64,000 nucleotides of DNA, taken from the NCBI GenBank assembly GCA_030407085.1, contig CM059584.1, positions 64,300,001 to 64,364,000 of the forward strand, in the 5' to 3' direction. This document shows positions 1 through 8,327 of this stretch, piece after piece. Position 1 is the first letter of the stretch. Each line of letters starts with the position of its first letter. The notes beneath the pieces are model-generated. The model worked only from the letters and a program-made list of their open reading frames with translations. It did no database searches and was not told where the DNA came from. Made by a program: the position numbers and the translations under genes. Source of the DNA: Trichopria drosophilae (Eukaryota; Arthropoda; Insecta; Hymenoptera; Diapriidae).

Positions 1-1
1 T

Positions 2-172
2 CGAGTTCAAAAAGATTTGAATACAGAAGTTTTCGTTGTCGATAAAATTTTAAAAACTGTCGGTGTAGGTAGAAAGAAAAAATATTTCGTACGTTGGACG
101 GGTTATCCCGATAAGTTTAATTCTTGGATTAGCGCAGACCAGTTAAAAATTCGCAATGAAGGAAGAATTTAA
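2..172 (+). CDS. Integrase C-terminus with chromodomain (partial, F54H12.3-like)
   Basis: The frame is open from the window edge to a TAA at 170-172. About 56 residues are visible and form a chromodomain: a KIL strand, a basic turn, YFVRWTGYP, then FNSWISADQL, which supplies the aromatic residues of the methyl-lysine cage fold. This chromodomain tail is typical of the retroviral-type integrase of Polintons and of the protein annotated in nematodes and insects as transposon-derived F54H12.3. The catalytic core lies outside the window. The stop overlaps the next ORF by 17 bp in another frame, as expected of compact viral gene order. The tail probably steers integration to chromatin, which is known of chromodomain integrases but inferred here. 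Confidence 0.72.
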   Translation, partial: RVQKDLNTEVFVVDKILKTVGVGRKKKYFVRWTGYPDKFNSWISADQLKIRNEGRI

Positions 173-1007
173 TATTATTTTACCAAGTAATAGCAGTATG
201 GAACTTTACACTGATAACAGAACCACCAACTTTATTACGCAATTACCACACTATATGCGTTTACAAGGAGAGTGGTGTGTAGCACTTACAGAGATTCAAG
301 TACCTTTGACTTTTCAACATATTTCTGTTAAGGAAGAAGATAGAAGTATTAGATTTACGAGATTTAAGAACCGCCCCACACGGATAGGATTATCAGCTAC
401 GCAAAGTAAAAGTGAGAGGATAAATACGGTACAGGTGTCTTACATGGCACCTGGGGTTTATAAGAGCGCTAATGCTTTAATCGAAGAGATTAACAGCTTG
501 CCTTGTATAAAAGGACATCTGATATTTAGTATTGGGCGCGGTGGCTACGCATCAATTTCACGCATCTGTGATGATGAATGTCTGGATGAAGAACACATAG
601 TTTACCTACCAGATAAATTAAGAAAGATACTTGGTTTTGATAGTACACCCACTTCTCAAAAGCAAAACGACGCAATAGTCGTGAGTGATAATACTTTAAT
701 TTACGGCATACGTCCTGTAAACCTATTCTGTATTCTACCTTCAATACTAATGGTGTACAGCGATATTTGCGAACCTTATGTCACAGGTGATGTTCAGACT
801 CGTCTATTGCGGGCTGTGCCCTTTAAACACGATGATTATACTTACGGAGATATAAGAATATGCAATTTTTCGCCTGCTGTATATATACCACTGCTCAACG
901 GTTCCTTCCAAAGTATTGAAATAGATATAAGGGATGAATATGGAAAATATGTCCCATTTGATTACGGTACACTGACGGTGACACTGCATTTCAAACGTAT
1001 TGATTAA
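156..1007 (+). CDS. Conserved element protein, possible minor capsid or penton-like
   Basis: This is an intact 283-aa ORF starting at the ATG that overlaps the integrase end. The N-terminus carries a FNIILPSNSS motif followed by a TDN and an LP-x-YMRLQGEW segment. The C-terminus is strand-rich and ends in TVTLHF. I recognise the overall pattern as a family that accompanies F54H12.2-like proteins in insect genomes, usually annotated as uncharacterized. There is no signal peptide or membrane segment. Its position between integrase and capsid genes suggests a structural role such as a vertex or minor capsid protein, but no catalytic motif or fold signature proves this. Confidence 0.6.
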   Translation: MKEEFNIILPSNSSMELYTDNRTTNFITQLPHYMRLQGEWCVALTEIQVPLTFQHISVKEEDRSIRFTRFKNRPTRIGLSATQSKSERINTVQVSYMAPGVYKSANALIEEINSLPCIKGHLIFSIGRGGYASISRICDDECLDEEHIVYLPDKLRKILGFDSTPTSQKQNDAIVVSDNTLIYGIRPVNLFCILPSILMVYSDICEPYVTGDVQTRLLRAVPFKHDDYTYGDIRICNFSPAVYIPLLNGSFQSIEIDIRDEYGKYVPFDYGTLTVTLHFKRID

Positions 1008-1069
1008 AGGTAGATAAAATGGCTCATTACGTGGCATACTTTGATAGCTAAATAGGAGGTAATATACAT

Positions 1070-1633
1070 GTGGGAGGTGTGGGCCGCGTGTACAGAGGAG
1101 CGCTGTATCAGAGAGGACACGGCATCGGTAGTTTTCTTGGTGGTTTATTCAGAAGAGTAATACCCTTTTTTACACGAGGTGCAAAAGCTGTCGGTAAAGA
1201 AGCATTACGAGCGGGTCTAAACATTGTGTCCGACATTGCGACGAACAATACACCGGTAAAAGAGACTATACGGCGTCGTGTCAAAGAGTCGGGGGCCAAT
1301 TTAAAGAGGAAAGTAGAAGAAAAATTTGATGAGATGATGGAGGGCTCAGGGTATAAATTTCCGCGATACTCAATTGTTGATCATTTACCCGGGGACAACA
1401 CAACAATCGACAATCGTTATCATTTTCAGTTGACTCAACCCCATTCAAGAGTTCCGAAGAAATTGAACACGAATAGGACTAAGAAAAAAAGGAAGAAGGC
1501 GAAATCCCATCGAGATCAGAACACAAGGAGTAGTCGTAAATATTCAACATCTAATCAGAAGTCAAAAAGAACGCGACGAAAAACAGTAAAAAAGAAAAAT
1601 AAGAGTCGTGCAGTAGCAGATATATTTAAATAA
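1070..1633 (+). CDS. Basic core protein, adenovirus pX/VI-like
   Basis: This ORF of up to 187 aa has a glycine-rich, hydrophobic N-terminal stretch (residues about 17-34, GIGSFLGGLFRRVIPFF), then an amphipathic Ala/Lys segment and a long Lys/Arg-rich tail (about 135-187). Adintovirus and adenovirus minor core proteins share this layout: a short membrane-active or protease-cleaved N-terminus followed by a DNA-condensing tail. No in-frame ATG precedes the conserved start; the frame opens after a stop and offers only GTG codons at 1070 and near 1088. The only nearby ATG, at about 1068, is in another frame. The original ATG was probably mutated, or a non-AUG start or splicing is used. The next gene begins 6 bp downstream. 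Confidence 0.6.
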   Translation: MGGVGRVYRGALYQRGHGIGSFLGGLFRRVIPFFTRGAKAVGKEALRAGLNIVSDIATNNTPVKETIRRRVKESGANLKRKVEEKFDEMMEGSGYKFPRYSIVDHLPGDNTTIDNRYHFQLTQPHSRVPKKLNTNRTKKKRKKAKSHRDQNTRSSRKYSTSNQKSKRTRRKTVKKKNKSRAVADIFK

Positions 1634-1639
1634 TAGAAA

Positions 1640-2959
1640 ATGTCTCTTTTACATACGCATTCGTGCGAATGCATGAAATCTGAACTGGATCTGTTTACAC
1701 TACCACCTACTCAGACGATTATTGAGGGTTCTCATTGGGTACAGTATAAACCCGTGTCGGCACTGTCTCATGATTCACCGATTGAATTTGTGTTACCTGG
1801 AAATGGAGAAGAATATATTGATCTAGCACACACGATGTTAAGTTTGCGTGTAACATTAGCCGCTGACAAAGATATGCCGGATGATATACCACAAACAGAA
1901 CGTGACACCGTCGGACCTGTGAATAATTTTATGCATTCGCTTTTCAACCAGGTTGATGTTTATTTTAATCAAAAACCGGTTTCCCCGCCAAACAACGCAT
2001 ACGCCTACAGATCATATATTGAAACTCTGTTAAATTATGGTCCTGCTGCCAAAGGTTCCCATTTAACGAGTGTTTTATGGTATGATGACACGCCAAATCA
2101 TATGGACGCGTTTAATAATAATGTGGGGCTCGTTAAACGTCGCAACATCATGAACGCAGGAAAAACAGTAGATTTGCTTGGCCATTTACATTGCGATGTA
2201 TTTAATCAAGAAAAGTTATTACTAAATGGTGTGGAGGTACGTGTACGTCTCATAAAGTCTCGAAATGTCTTTTGCATCATGGATCAAACGGGTCATTATT
2301 ACGCTCGTATTGAGGAAGCAAGTCTTTTAGCACGACGTGTGAAAGTTAATCCTGGTGTTCTGCTTGCGCACGCCAAAAATCTATCGAAAACAACGGCGAA
2401 ATATCCCTTGACGAGAGTTGAAGTTAAGACTTTAACTATGCATAGCGGGATTCATGGGGAGACTCTGGACAATGTTATACTAGGACAGTTGCCAAAAAGA
2501 GTTGTCGTAGGGTTTGTAGAAAATAAAGCTTTCAATGGCGATCGTACGCTAAACCCATTTAACTTTAAACATTTCAATATCAATTTTCTATGTTTGTATG
2601 TTGATGGTGCTCAGATACCTTCGAAGCCATTACAACCCGATTTTAATGCGTCAAATCTTTATGTCGACGCTTTCCACACAATATTCTCGGGGACGGGTAT
2701 ACATTTTCTTAATGAAGGAAATTCCATCACACGTGACGGGTATGCAGGTGGATATTGCCTTTTCGTGTTCGATTTGACACCCGATCTCTCCGCTAGTGAT
2801 TCTACTCATTGGAATTTAGTCAGATATGGCAGCGTCAGAATTGAAGTACGATTTGCAACGGCTTTAGCAAGTACGGTCAATTGTATAGTTTACGCTGAAT
2901 ACGAAAATATACTAGAAATCGATGCATCCCGGCAAGTTGTCGTTGATTTTGGGTCGTGA
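1640..2959 (+). CDS. Putative major capsid protein (F54H12.2-like)
   Basis: This is an intact 439-aa ORF beginning at ATG 1640. It matches the pattern I know from the protein family annotated F54H12.2-like in nematodes, insects and cnidarians. Visible features are an N-terminal Cys/Leu-rich stretch, FVLPGNGEEYIDL near residue 55, a NNFMHSLFNQVDVYFN block near 95-110, and strand-rich C-terminal regions containing NPFNFKHFNINFLCLYVDG. The size and the location between core-like and protease genes agree with a double-jelly-roll hexon-type major capsid protein. The capsid role is known or proposed for the equivalent gene in Polinton-like viruses and is inferred here. No frameshift or stop is seen. 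Confidence 0.68.
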   Translation: MSLLHTHSCECMKSELDLFTLPPTQTIIEGSHWVQYKPVSALSHDSPIEFVLPGNGEEYIDLAHTMLSLRVTLAADKDMPDDIPQTERDTVGPVNNFMHSLFNQVDVYFNQKPVSPPNNAYAYRSYIETLLNYGPAAKGSHLTSVLWYDDTPNHMDAFNNNVGLVKRRNIMNAGKTVDLLGHLHCDVFNQEKLLLNGVEVRVRLIKSRNVFCIMDQTGHYYARIEEASLLARRVKVNPGVLLAHAKNLSKTTAKYPLTRVEVKTLTMHSGIHGETLDNVILGQLPKRVVVGFVENKAFNGDRTLNPFNFKHFNINFLCLYVDGAQIPSKPLQPDFNASNLYVDAFHTIFSGTGIHFLNEGNSITRDGYAGGYCLFVFDLTPDLSASDSTHWNLVRYGSVRIEVRFATALASTVNCIVYAEYENILEIDASRQVVVDFGS

Positions 2960-3062
2960 ATTAATACCTGCAGATGGCTCTCTGTATGCATATTCTTATA
3001 AATTCCAACATTAACTGGAAAGTACAGTTGTCTTTTAGCCACGGCGCACGACAGACATTACA

Positions 3063-3788
3063 ATGGATCTAGTGATTGACGTACAGTTTTTTAAAGATAT
3101 ATATAATAAAGTGATACCGAAAGAGGTGTCCGTTTTGTCTATGAATAACGACTTTATCGGTCACTGGTTAGTCGCTCCACCATATTCAGTCGATGTGTTG
3201 TGCCGAGAAGCCAGGAAACAAAATAATTGGTTAACACATAACCATCATGGTCTCGACTGGTTTGACGGTGAAGTACCTGAAAACTCGTTATATAAAAAAT
3301 TACGAGATGTTACGGTAAGTGCTCGAAATATATATGTGCGTGGAAAAGAAAAGTGGATGCTCCTAAACAAGGTGACCGCACGCAATATAATAAATTTGGA
3401 GGAAGATAGGAGTTGCCCATCATTCGACGAGCTACCTTGGGCAGGTAATTACTGCCTACAACATGGATGCAAGTTCAACTATTTGCGCTTTACTTGTGCG
3501 TTAAATAATGCACATCGTTTACGACTGTGGATACTTTCGGCGAATTTAGTGAAGAATAAAGAAAGTGATAGCACGGACATTCCGGACATAGTGGAATATC
3601 CACTTACAAACACGTATAGAGCTATCGTTAGTGATAGTAAACTCAATAATAAAACGTCTGCTTTAAAAACGGGTGATTGTTCATTTGCAGACCTGCCAAT
3701 GCGTATAGAGAGTCTTAATAACAACGATATCAGCGAAGTAGACACACCGATTTATATATTTAAAGTACCTACAATTTTGGAACAATGA
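3063..3788 (+). CDS. Conserved virus-element accessory protein, function unknown
   Basis: This is an intact 241-aa ORF. The N-terminal part has a DVQFF start, IPKEVSVLSMN, a GHWLVAPP block and NNWLTHNHHGLDWFDG, followed by a Cys-containing stretch (CLQHGCKFNYLRFTCALNNA). I recognise these blocks as a family found beside capsid and protease genes in insect genomes, usually uncharacterized. An exonuclease-like or RNase-H-like fold is conceivable from the acidic and histidine blocks, but I cannot assign catalytic residues. Its stop codon overlaps the protease start in an ATGA arrangement, so the two are probably co-expressed. About 100 bp separate it from the capsid gene. Confidence 0.6.
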   Translation: MDLVIDVQFFKDIYNKVIPKEVSVLSMNNDFIGHWLVAPPYSVDVLCREARKQNNWLTHNHHGLDWFDGEVPENSLYKKLRDVTVSARNIYVRGKEKWMLLNKVTARNIINLEEDRSCPSFDELPWAGNYCLQHGCKFNYLRFTCALNNAHRLRLWILSANLVKNKESDSTDIPDIVEYPLTNTYRAIVSDSKLNNKTSALKTGDCSFADLPMRIESLNNNDISEVDTPIYIFKVPTILEQ

Positions 3789-4300
3789 ATAGTTTAGACA
3801 TTTTAAAATCTATATCCGAAATTAAACACCACACCGTAGGTGTATTTCCCGCGGACCAAATACCCCGTGTTTGGGGTAAACCTGCATGCTTTGTATTAAA
3901 TACAGATGGTCACAAAAAACCAGGTACTCATTGGGTGGCTATATATGCCGATATCTATGGCAATGCATTGTATTTTGACAGTTACGGATTACCACCTTTC
4001 GTACCTGATCATATAAAATCATTGAAAAACAATTGTGGTCAGTTTCGATGGAATACACAACAGATACAAAGTGAATCGTCGGATGTCTGTGGTCAATTTT
4101 GTATAATGTTTCTGCGCCACATGGGTGCCGGTCTAGGTCTCAAAGTATTTCTCGATAATTTTTCTAAGGATCTGATTAAAAATGATATGATTGCGAAGCG
4201 TCACCTTAAATATAAAAATAGAGACAATGGCTTTATTGGCACCGGTATAAACCCAATGCGATGCCTACAAAGATGTTATTCAAAATTTGCCAAATATTAA
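3785..4300 (+). CDS. Adenain-like cysteine protease (peptidase C5 type)
   Basis: This 171-aa ORF carries the full catalytic arrangement of adenovirus-type maturation proteases. His49 lies in GTHWVAIYAD, Asp65 in YFDSYG, Gln95 seven residues before the nucleophile as oxyanion-hole residue, and Cys102 in DVCGQFCIMFL. The spacing matches adenain, where Gln precedes the active Cys by seven. Such proteases cleave capsid and core precursors during virion maturation. The start overlaps the preceding stop (ATGA). The length is slightly below that of adenoviral enzymes of about 200 aa. All catalytic residues are present, so the enzyme is potentially active. This is the strongest single functional call in the block. 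Confidence 0.85.
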   Translation: MNSLDILKSISEIKHHTVGVFPADQIPRVWGKPACFVLNTDGHKKPGTHWVAIYADIYGNALYFDSYGLPPFVPDHIKSLKNNCGQFRWNTQQIQSESSDVCGQFCIMFLRHMGAGLGLKVFLDNFSKDLIKNDMIAKRHLKYKNRDNGFIGTGINPMRCLQRCYSKFAKY

Positions 4301-4585
4301 CGCTATTTGATATGATGATGAAATAACACTAAAGCTCGTTCAGATATTATTTTTAAATAAAATGTTTGAAGTATGTGCAGTCGAGGAATAAAAACGCATA
4401 CTGCATAATACCAATATGTTGGGTGTTAAATAAAAATATGACATAATTGGTACGACTTTTAAGTACTGTTTTCAATACAGTGCTGATGATGTTTTGCCGA
4501 TGCTATTTTGCTGAATATGTCATAAATACCTCACGAGCGTGAATATTAAATATCACACATAACCACATCCAAAAATGCTGACACG

Positions 4586-4687
4586 ATGCTTACAACAGCT
4601 CTTCTGAGAAGATTAAACCTCCTGCAACTTCCCAATCTTTCATCACAATTACTCAGAACGGTGTACAGTGAATTTGCTCTCGGTTAG
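4586..4687 (+). CDS. Possible 33-aa ORF between protease and next gene
   Basis: ATG at 4586 opens a short frame ending at TAG 4687, 19 bp before the next ORF. The product is Leu-rich and amphipathic with several Arg residues. It may be a small viral gene, a leader ORF of the downstream gene or chance. Nothing in it is recognised. The rest of 4301-4585 holds no other feature I can support. Confidence 0.2.
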   Translation: MLTTALLRRLNLLQLPNLSSQLLRTVYSEFALG

Positions 4688-4706
4688 AAGACAATAACGG
4701 TCCGAA

Positions 4707-5264
4707 ATGACCACCACGAAACCTGAGCTATCAACGATACGTGACGACGGTGGGAAAGGACCCCACCAAATTATAGGCACAATTTACGGCCTAAATAAAT
4801 CGTACACAAAAAAAATCCTCGTGGGGCTGGAATATTCAGATCTGGAGGACCGCGTTTATGTACCAGTGATTCGGATAATTGGGACCGATTTCATCGGAAT
4901 ATCATTCACGCCGAAGTCATGGTACGAGTTTGCACATCACTTCCGCCATATTGAATCATTTTTCAACGATGACGATGGGTCTATCAGAGTAGGCCAAAAA
5001 ATATATGGAGAAGGTTGGTCGGTTCGTTTTACGTACAGTCATGGTGATAAAGCAATCGAAGTAGAATACAACCAACGACCCGTGGGTGGTGTGTCTGCGA
5101 AACGTTTTCGAAGGTGCTTAATTCTAAAGCAGGTAACATTCGACTGTTTAGTGGGTGTTTCGAGGTGCATTCATAAAAAAATAGATTATTTGGTAACAAT
5201 TGGGAGTGACGTCAGTCTCATTGCACGAGATGTTTTACGCATCGTAGAAGACAAAGTGCGGTGA
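4707..5264 (+). CDS. Unrecognised 185-aa protein of the virus-like element
   Basis: This is an intact ORF from ATG 4707 to TGA 5264. It is rich in aromatic and charged residues, with a beta-like N-terminal half (ILVGLEYSDLEDRVYVPVI), a central ISFTPKSWYEFAHHF segment and a basic C-terminal half (AKRFRRCLI, CIHKKIDYLV). I see no signal peptide, membrane helix or catalytic signature. A single-stranded-DNA-binding role was considered because of the strand-plus-aromatic pattern, but nothing specific supports it. It is on the same strand as the capsid and protease genes and equally undamaged, so it is probably a late or accessory gene of the same element. Confidence 0.5.
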   Translation: MTTTKPELSTIRDDGGKGPHQIIGTIYGLNKSYTKKILVGLEYSDLEDRVYVPVIRIIGTDFIGISFTPKSWYEFAHHFRHIESFFNDDDGSIRVGQKIYGEGWSVRFTYSHGDKAIEVEYNQRPVGGVSAKRFRRCLILKQVTFDCLVGVSRCIHKKIDYLVTIGSDVSLIARDVLRIVEDKVR

Positions 5265-5350
5265 GCCTACGAGGCTCAGGTGCAGATATTTACCAATAAA
5301 ATAGTGCGGATATAATACGATCATTTACCGATGATATTGTAGCAACGTGT

Positions 5351-5458
5351 ATGACTGCAAGAAGTGAAATATTGTCGAAAGAGTGTTCGCTTGCCATTTT
5401 TTATGAACTAATAACTTTACATTTAGATAGTATTGTTGACAAGTTAAACGAATTGTAA
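5351..5458 (+). CDS. Possible 35-aa ORF or 3' exon
   Basis: ATG 5351 to TAA 5458 encodes 35 residues. The same frame is open upstream to a stop near 5310, giving about 48 residues without an upstream ATG. The peptide is helical and acidic (AIFYELITLHLDSIVDKLNEL at its end is Leu/Ile-rich). It could be the tail of a spliced gene or a decayed small gene. Low support. Confidence 0.2.
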   Translation: MTARSEILSKECSLAIFYELITLHLDSIVDKLNEL

Positions 5459-6544
5459 AAAGTGATGTTAAACAATATACAACAACAGCGAATATACGAT
5501 ATTAATTTCAATTTACAGGAATATGAATTTATATTGTATGTAATTATAGACTTTATGGGAATATATTTATATGTTAACAAATATTACTATAATAATATTG
5601 TTAAGTCAAAATGTGTGAAAATAATAATTCTATCATTATAAATAAATAGTATGTATTTATTTATCACCTATACACAAAACACGATATTGCTAAAAAGAAT
5701 ATAATAAATATTAGAAAATTGAATAGTACATGTACTGGACAGAGTTTTTGAGAAAATTAAATGTAAGCCTTGTATTCATTTTAACGTGTGTTTTTTAAAT
5801 CAGTTGATTGCAATATTATTAGTTTTACTCAACATAATTCAATTAATTTGTAATTACTAGACATTACATATTAGCGGTTTTATATTTACTTCTCTTTGGT
5901 TTACTCGTAATAAAATATGTTTACCTTGAACTTCTGCATCGTGTGACTCGATAAAAATATTGCTTATAAAAAGTAATTTTTCACAGCTTAACATATTTTA
6001 TACCAACAACTTGAGAATCCTATTTATTAAAAAACATGTATACGATCACAAACACTGAAAATTCAACGATAATAAATTCGACGGTAAACTATAAATGTAA
6101 TTAGCTTTATTTTAAATATTTAGTATTGTGCATCTCATAATATATCTCTACATTGTACCATCGAGATGTGTGCCTTCGTGGAATGTGCTGAATTTCAAAA
6201 CAAGTGCACGTGTTCTCTCGACAACTGGTGCTATTGTAGTAAGATGCATCGGTGATCCCTCAGTCAATCTCGAGTCGTATCGCCGGGTACACGTGTTTGT
6301 AATGCCAAATCCATTTTTCGTCTGTTTTCTGATTTTTAACGTCTCCCGACGGTCTCAATTTTTATCAGAACGAAACGTGTGAGGGGCCAAATTCTTCGCC
6401 TTTTCAAGCTCTACAACATTGTTCTATATGATATTTCGCTAGCATTTTATGGAAACGAGTTAGACGCGAAAATTGCAAAAAAAGGCAATTTTTACCCTTT
6501 TTAGATCGATAACTGGTGAAATATTCATTGCAGGTAATATGCTC
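5459..6544. other. AT-rich stretch without recognisable gene
   Basis: This stretch of about 1.1 kb is AT-rich with runs of A or T and no long ORF that resembles a protein. It may contain the right terminal repeat of the virus-like element, but the left end is not in the window for comparison. Confidence 0.4.
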
Positions 6545-6686
6545 TTTGAGGTACGTTGTAGCTCTATAAAAAACCTTCAAAATCTGCCATCATTCGTTAA
6601 AGTAACTTTAAAACGAGCCGAGTTTCTTTGAGGTAAGTTGTAACTCTATAAAAAACCTTCAAAATCATTCGTTAAAGTAACTTTAA
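6545..6686. repeat. Tandem duplication, ~65-bp unit
   Basis: Two near-identical copies (6545-6611 and 6627-6686) each begin TTTGAGGTA and contain GTAnCTCTATAAAAAACCTTC followed by CATTCGTTAAAGTAACTTTAA. The first copy carries a 6-bp insertion relative to the second. A short GA microsatellite follows at about 6694-6711. Confidence 0.7.
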
Positions 6687-6736
6687 GTTAGTTAGAGAGA
6701 GAGAGAGAGAGAACGATTGTCACATGATTAGTTTAC

Positions 6737-6836
6737 TGTGGGCACTATGGGACGTCGCAAACATGACTCATCGGGGCGCCAAGAGGTAAGTGGCCTCGAT
6801 GAGTCACGTTTGTTATGACGGCCCATAGTGCCCACA
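6737..6836. repeat. ~40-bp imperfect inverted repeat (hairpin)
   Basis: The left arm at 6737-6773 (TGTGGGCACTATGGG then CGTC and TGACTCATCG) pairs with the right arm at 6796-6836, leaving a loop of about 22 bp. Both outermost 15 bases match exactly. It may be a tiny foldback element or the tip of a larger one. No coding content. Confidence 0.75.
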
Positions 6837-6880
6837 TTACTACTCATGTCTGTCAATATTGGTATCTTAATGTTTTTCAT

Positions 6881-7640
6881 GTCGCTGATGAAGAATCTGA
6901 AGTAAGATTTTGAAAATTCAAAATGGCGGATCCAATATGACGGACGAATTTTTACTATTTTTTAGGAATTTTATGTAACTTCGCATCTTTAGATTTTTGG
7001 GTCGCTGATGACGATTCTAAATTCAGATTTTGAACATTCATAAACGCGGATCCAATGTGCTTCAATATTGAATCTTTTTTAGGAATGTTATGAAACTTGG
7101 TTGGCTCGGGATTGCTTGAATGGCTTATTATCAATATGACGTCTATTAATTCTTTAATTTTGGAATATTAGAGTTTATAAAATTGTAGATTAAGAATAGT
7201 CGTTGCAACTGGGTCAACAAATTTCGGGATACATAATAATTATAAACTTCATTAGTGTTATATCATGAAGGAAATAGTTGAAATTTATATTCTCTGCTTT
7301 ATGAAAAACCTAAAGATACCAAGTTTCATAAAATTCCTAAAAAATAGTAAAAATGTGTCCGCCATTTTGCACATTCAGAAATGGACATTATAATATGACG
7401 GTATAGTTGCATTCAGAGACTCCGAAAACTTCCAAGTTTTCTACAAATCTTACAATATTTTGATTGATGTAAATAAAATTGTCCGCCATATTGGATCCGC
7501 CATTTTGTATTATGGAAATGTGACGTCACATTCATACTTGGCGACCTCTAAAACTCCTACAATAAGTTACATAACAAGTTTAGATCATTTCGGCAGTTTG
7601 TCAAGAATTTGGCCACCATTTTGATCGTCCATTTTGAAAT
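6881..7640. repeat. Copies of a dispersed ~120-bp repeat, in inverted arrangement
   Basis: Two plus-oriented units start with GTCGCTGATG at 6881 and 7001 (period 120) and contain AAAATGGCGGATCCAATATG or a variant. Minus-oriented relatives with GTCCGCCAT and GGATCCGCCATTTTG occur at about 7350-7640. The same motif pair (GTCGCTGAT-ACGAAT and AAAATGGCGGAT) recurs near 31.1, 41.1, 42.3, 44.8, 48.1 and, more weakly, 62.8-63.5 kb. The opposed orientation suggests a foldback DNA transposon carrying the repeat. Confidence 0.6.
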
Positions 7641-8327
7641 TACGGACCATGAGTTCATATTTGTATTTGTCCATTAAAAAGACACTATGTGTATAATTTA
7701 CAACATTTTAAAATACTCTCAAAATATGGTACCTTTGATGAATTTAAAAATGAAAATAATCTGCATTGTTTATTAGGAAATACACGTGAATTTTTTCACT
7801 TTTTTAAAAATTCTTCTCGATAGGAGTCTTAGAAGTGCTTTTATATGCATTAAAAAAAAATTATTTAAATCGGCTAAGAATTGCCGGAGCTCAGACTCTT
7901 TGAACCTACAATTCCCATATTTCCCTAGTGTGCGCGCCGCTGAGAGTAAGACGGACTATTGCATCACCGCTTTCCGCGCATCCGTTGGATCACCGCGTCA
8001 CAGCTTTCTACAACCACACCTTGGTAATTGGTGAAGGTCATCGAGTCATACCACACCTTTAATTGGTAATATTATATAATACGTTTTTATAGTGATGCCA
8101 TTCCAGGACTGTAAATAGACTTGATAATTTTGTTCATGCCTTTATCGCAATTATTGACGTGCGATAAAGCTCTACGACAACGTTTGCTGCGTCGTTCAAG
8201 CACAATTAACAAAGTTTCGTCACTCATAGACCCGTCTGCTAGTTTCAGTGACTCTTTATTTGAATAGTCATTTAATATTGATTTGATTTCACAGTAATCC
8301 AATAATCGCTCAGGGACAGTTCGTACA
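7641..8327. other. No gene seen; leader region of BEL-1
   Basis: AT-rich, then a GC-richer stretch at 7890-8040. It directly precedes the BEL-1 gag start and may hold its leader or remnants of its 5' LTR. I could not match it to the 3' LTR beginning at 15138, so the 5' LTR is missing or unrecognisable. Confidence 0.35.

Larger units (their letters stand above)
1..5458 (+). mobile_element. Right-hand part of a Polinton/adintovirus-like integrated DNA virus
   Basis: Seven consecutive plus-strand ORFs with short gaps or overlaps encode an integrase end with a chromodomain, a core-like basic protein, an F54H12.2-type putative capsid protein, an adenain-type protease and three proteins of unknown role. 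Integrase, capsid and adenain-like protease together are the hallmark set of Maverick/Polinton elements and adintoviruses. The polymerase, ATPase and left terminal repeat would lie left of the window. The right terminus was not located: AT-rich sequence follows 5458 and no long terminal repeat can be matched without the other end. Almost all ORFs are open, unlike the retroelements nearby, so the insertion is young or constrained. Assignment to a named virus family is inference. Confidence 0.75.

Noticed and set aside
6128..6382. 84-aa ORF after the virus-like element
   Set aside because: No motif, starts at a non-ATG codon and lies in AT-rich sequence.
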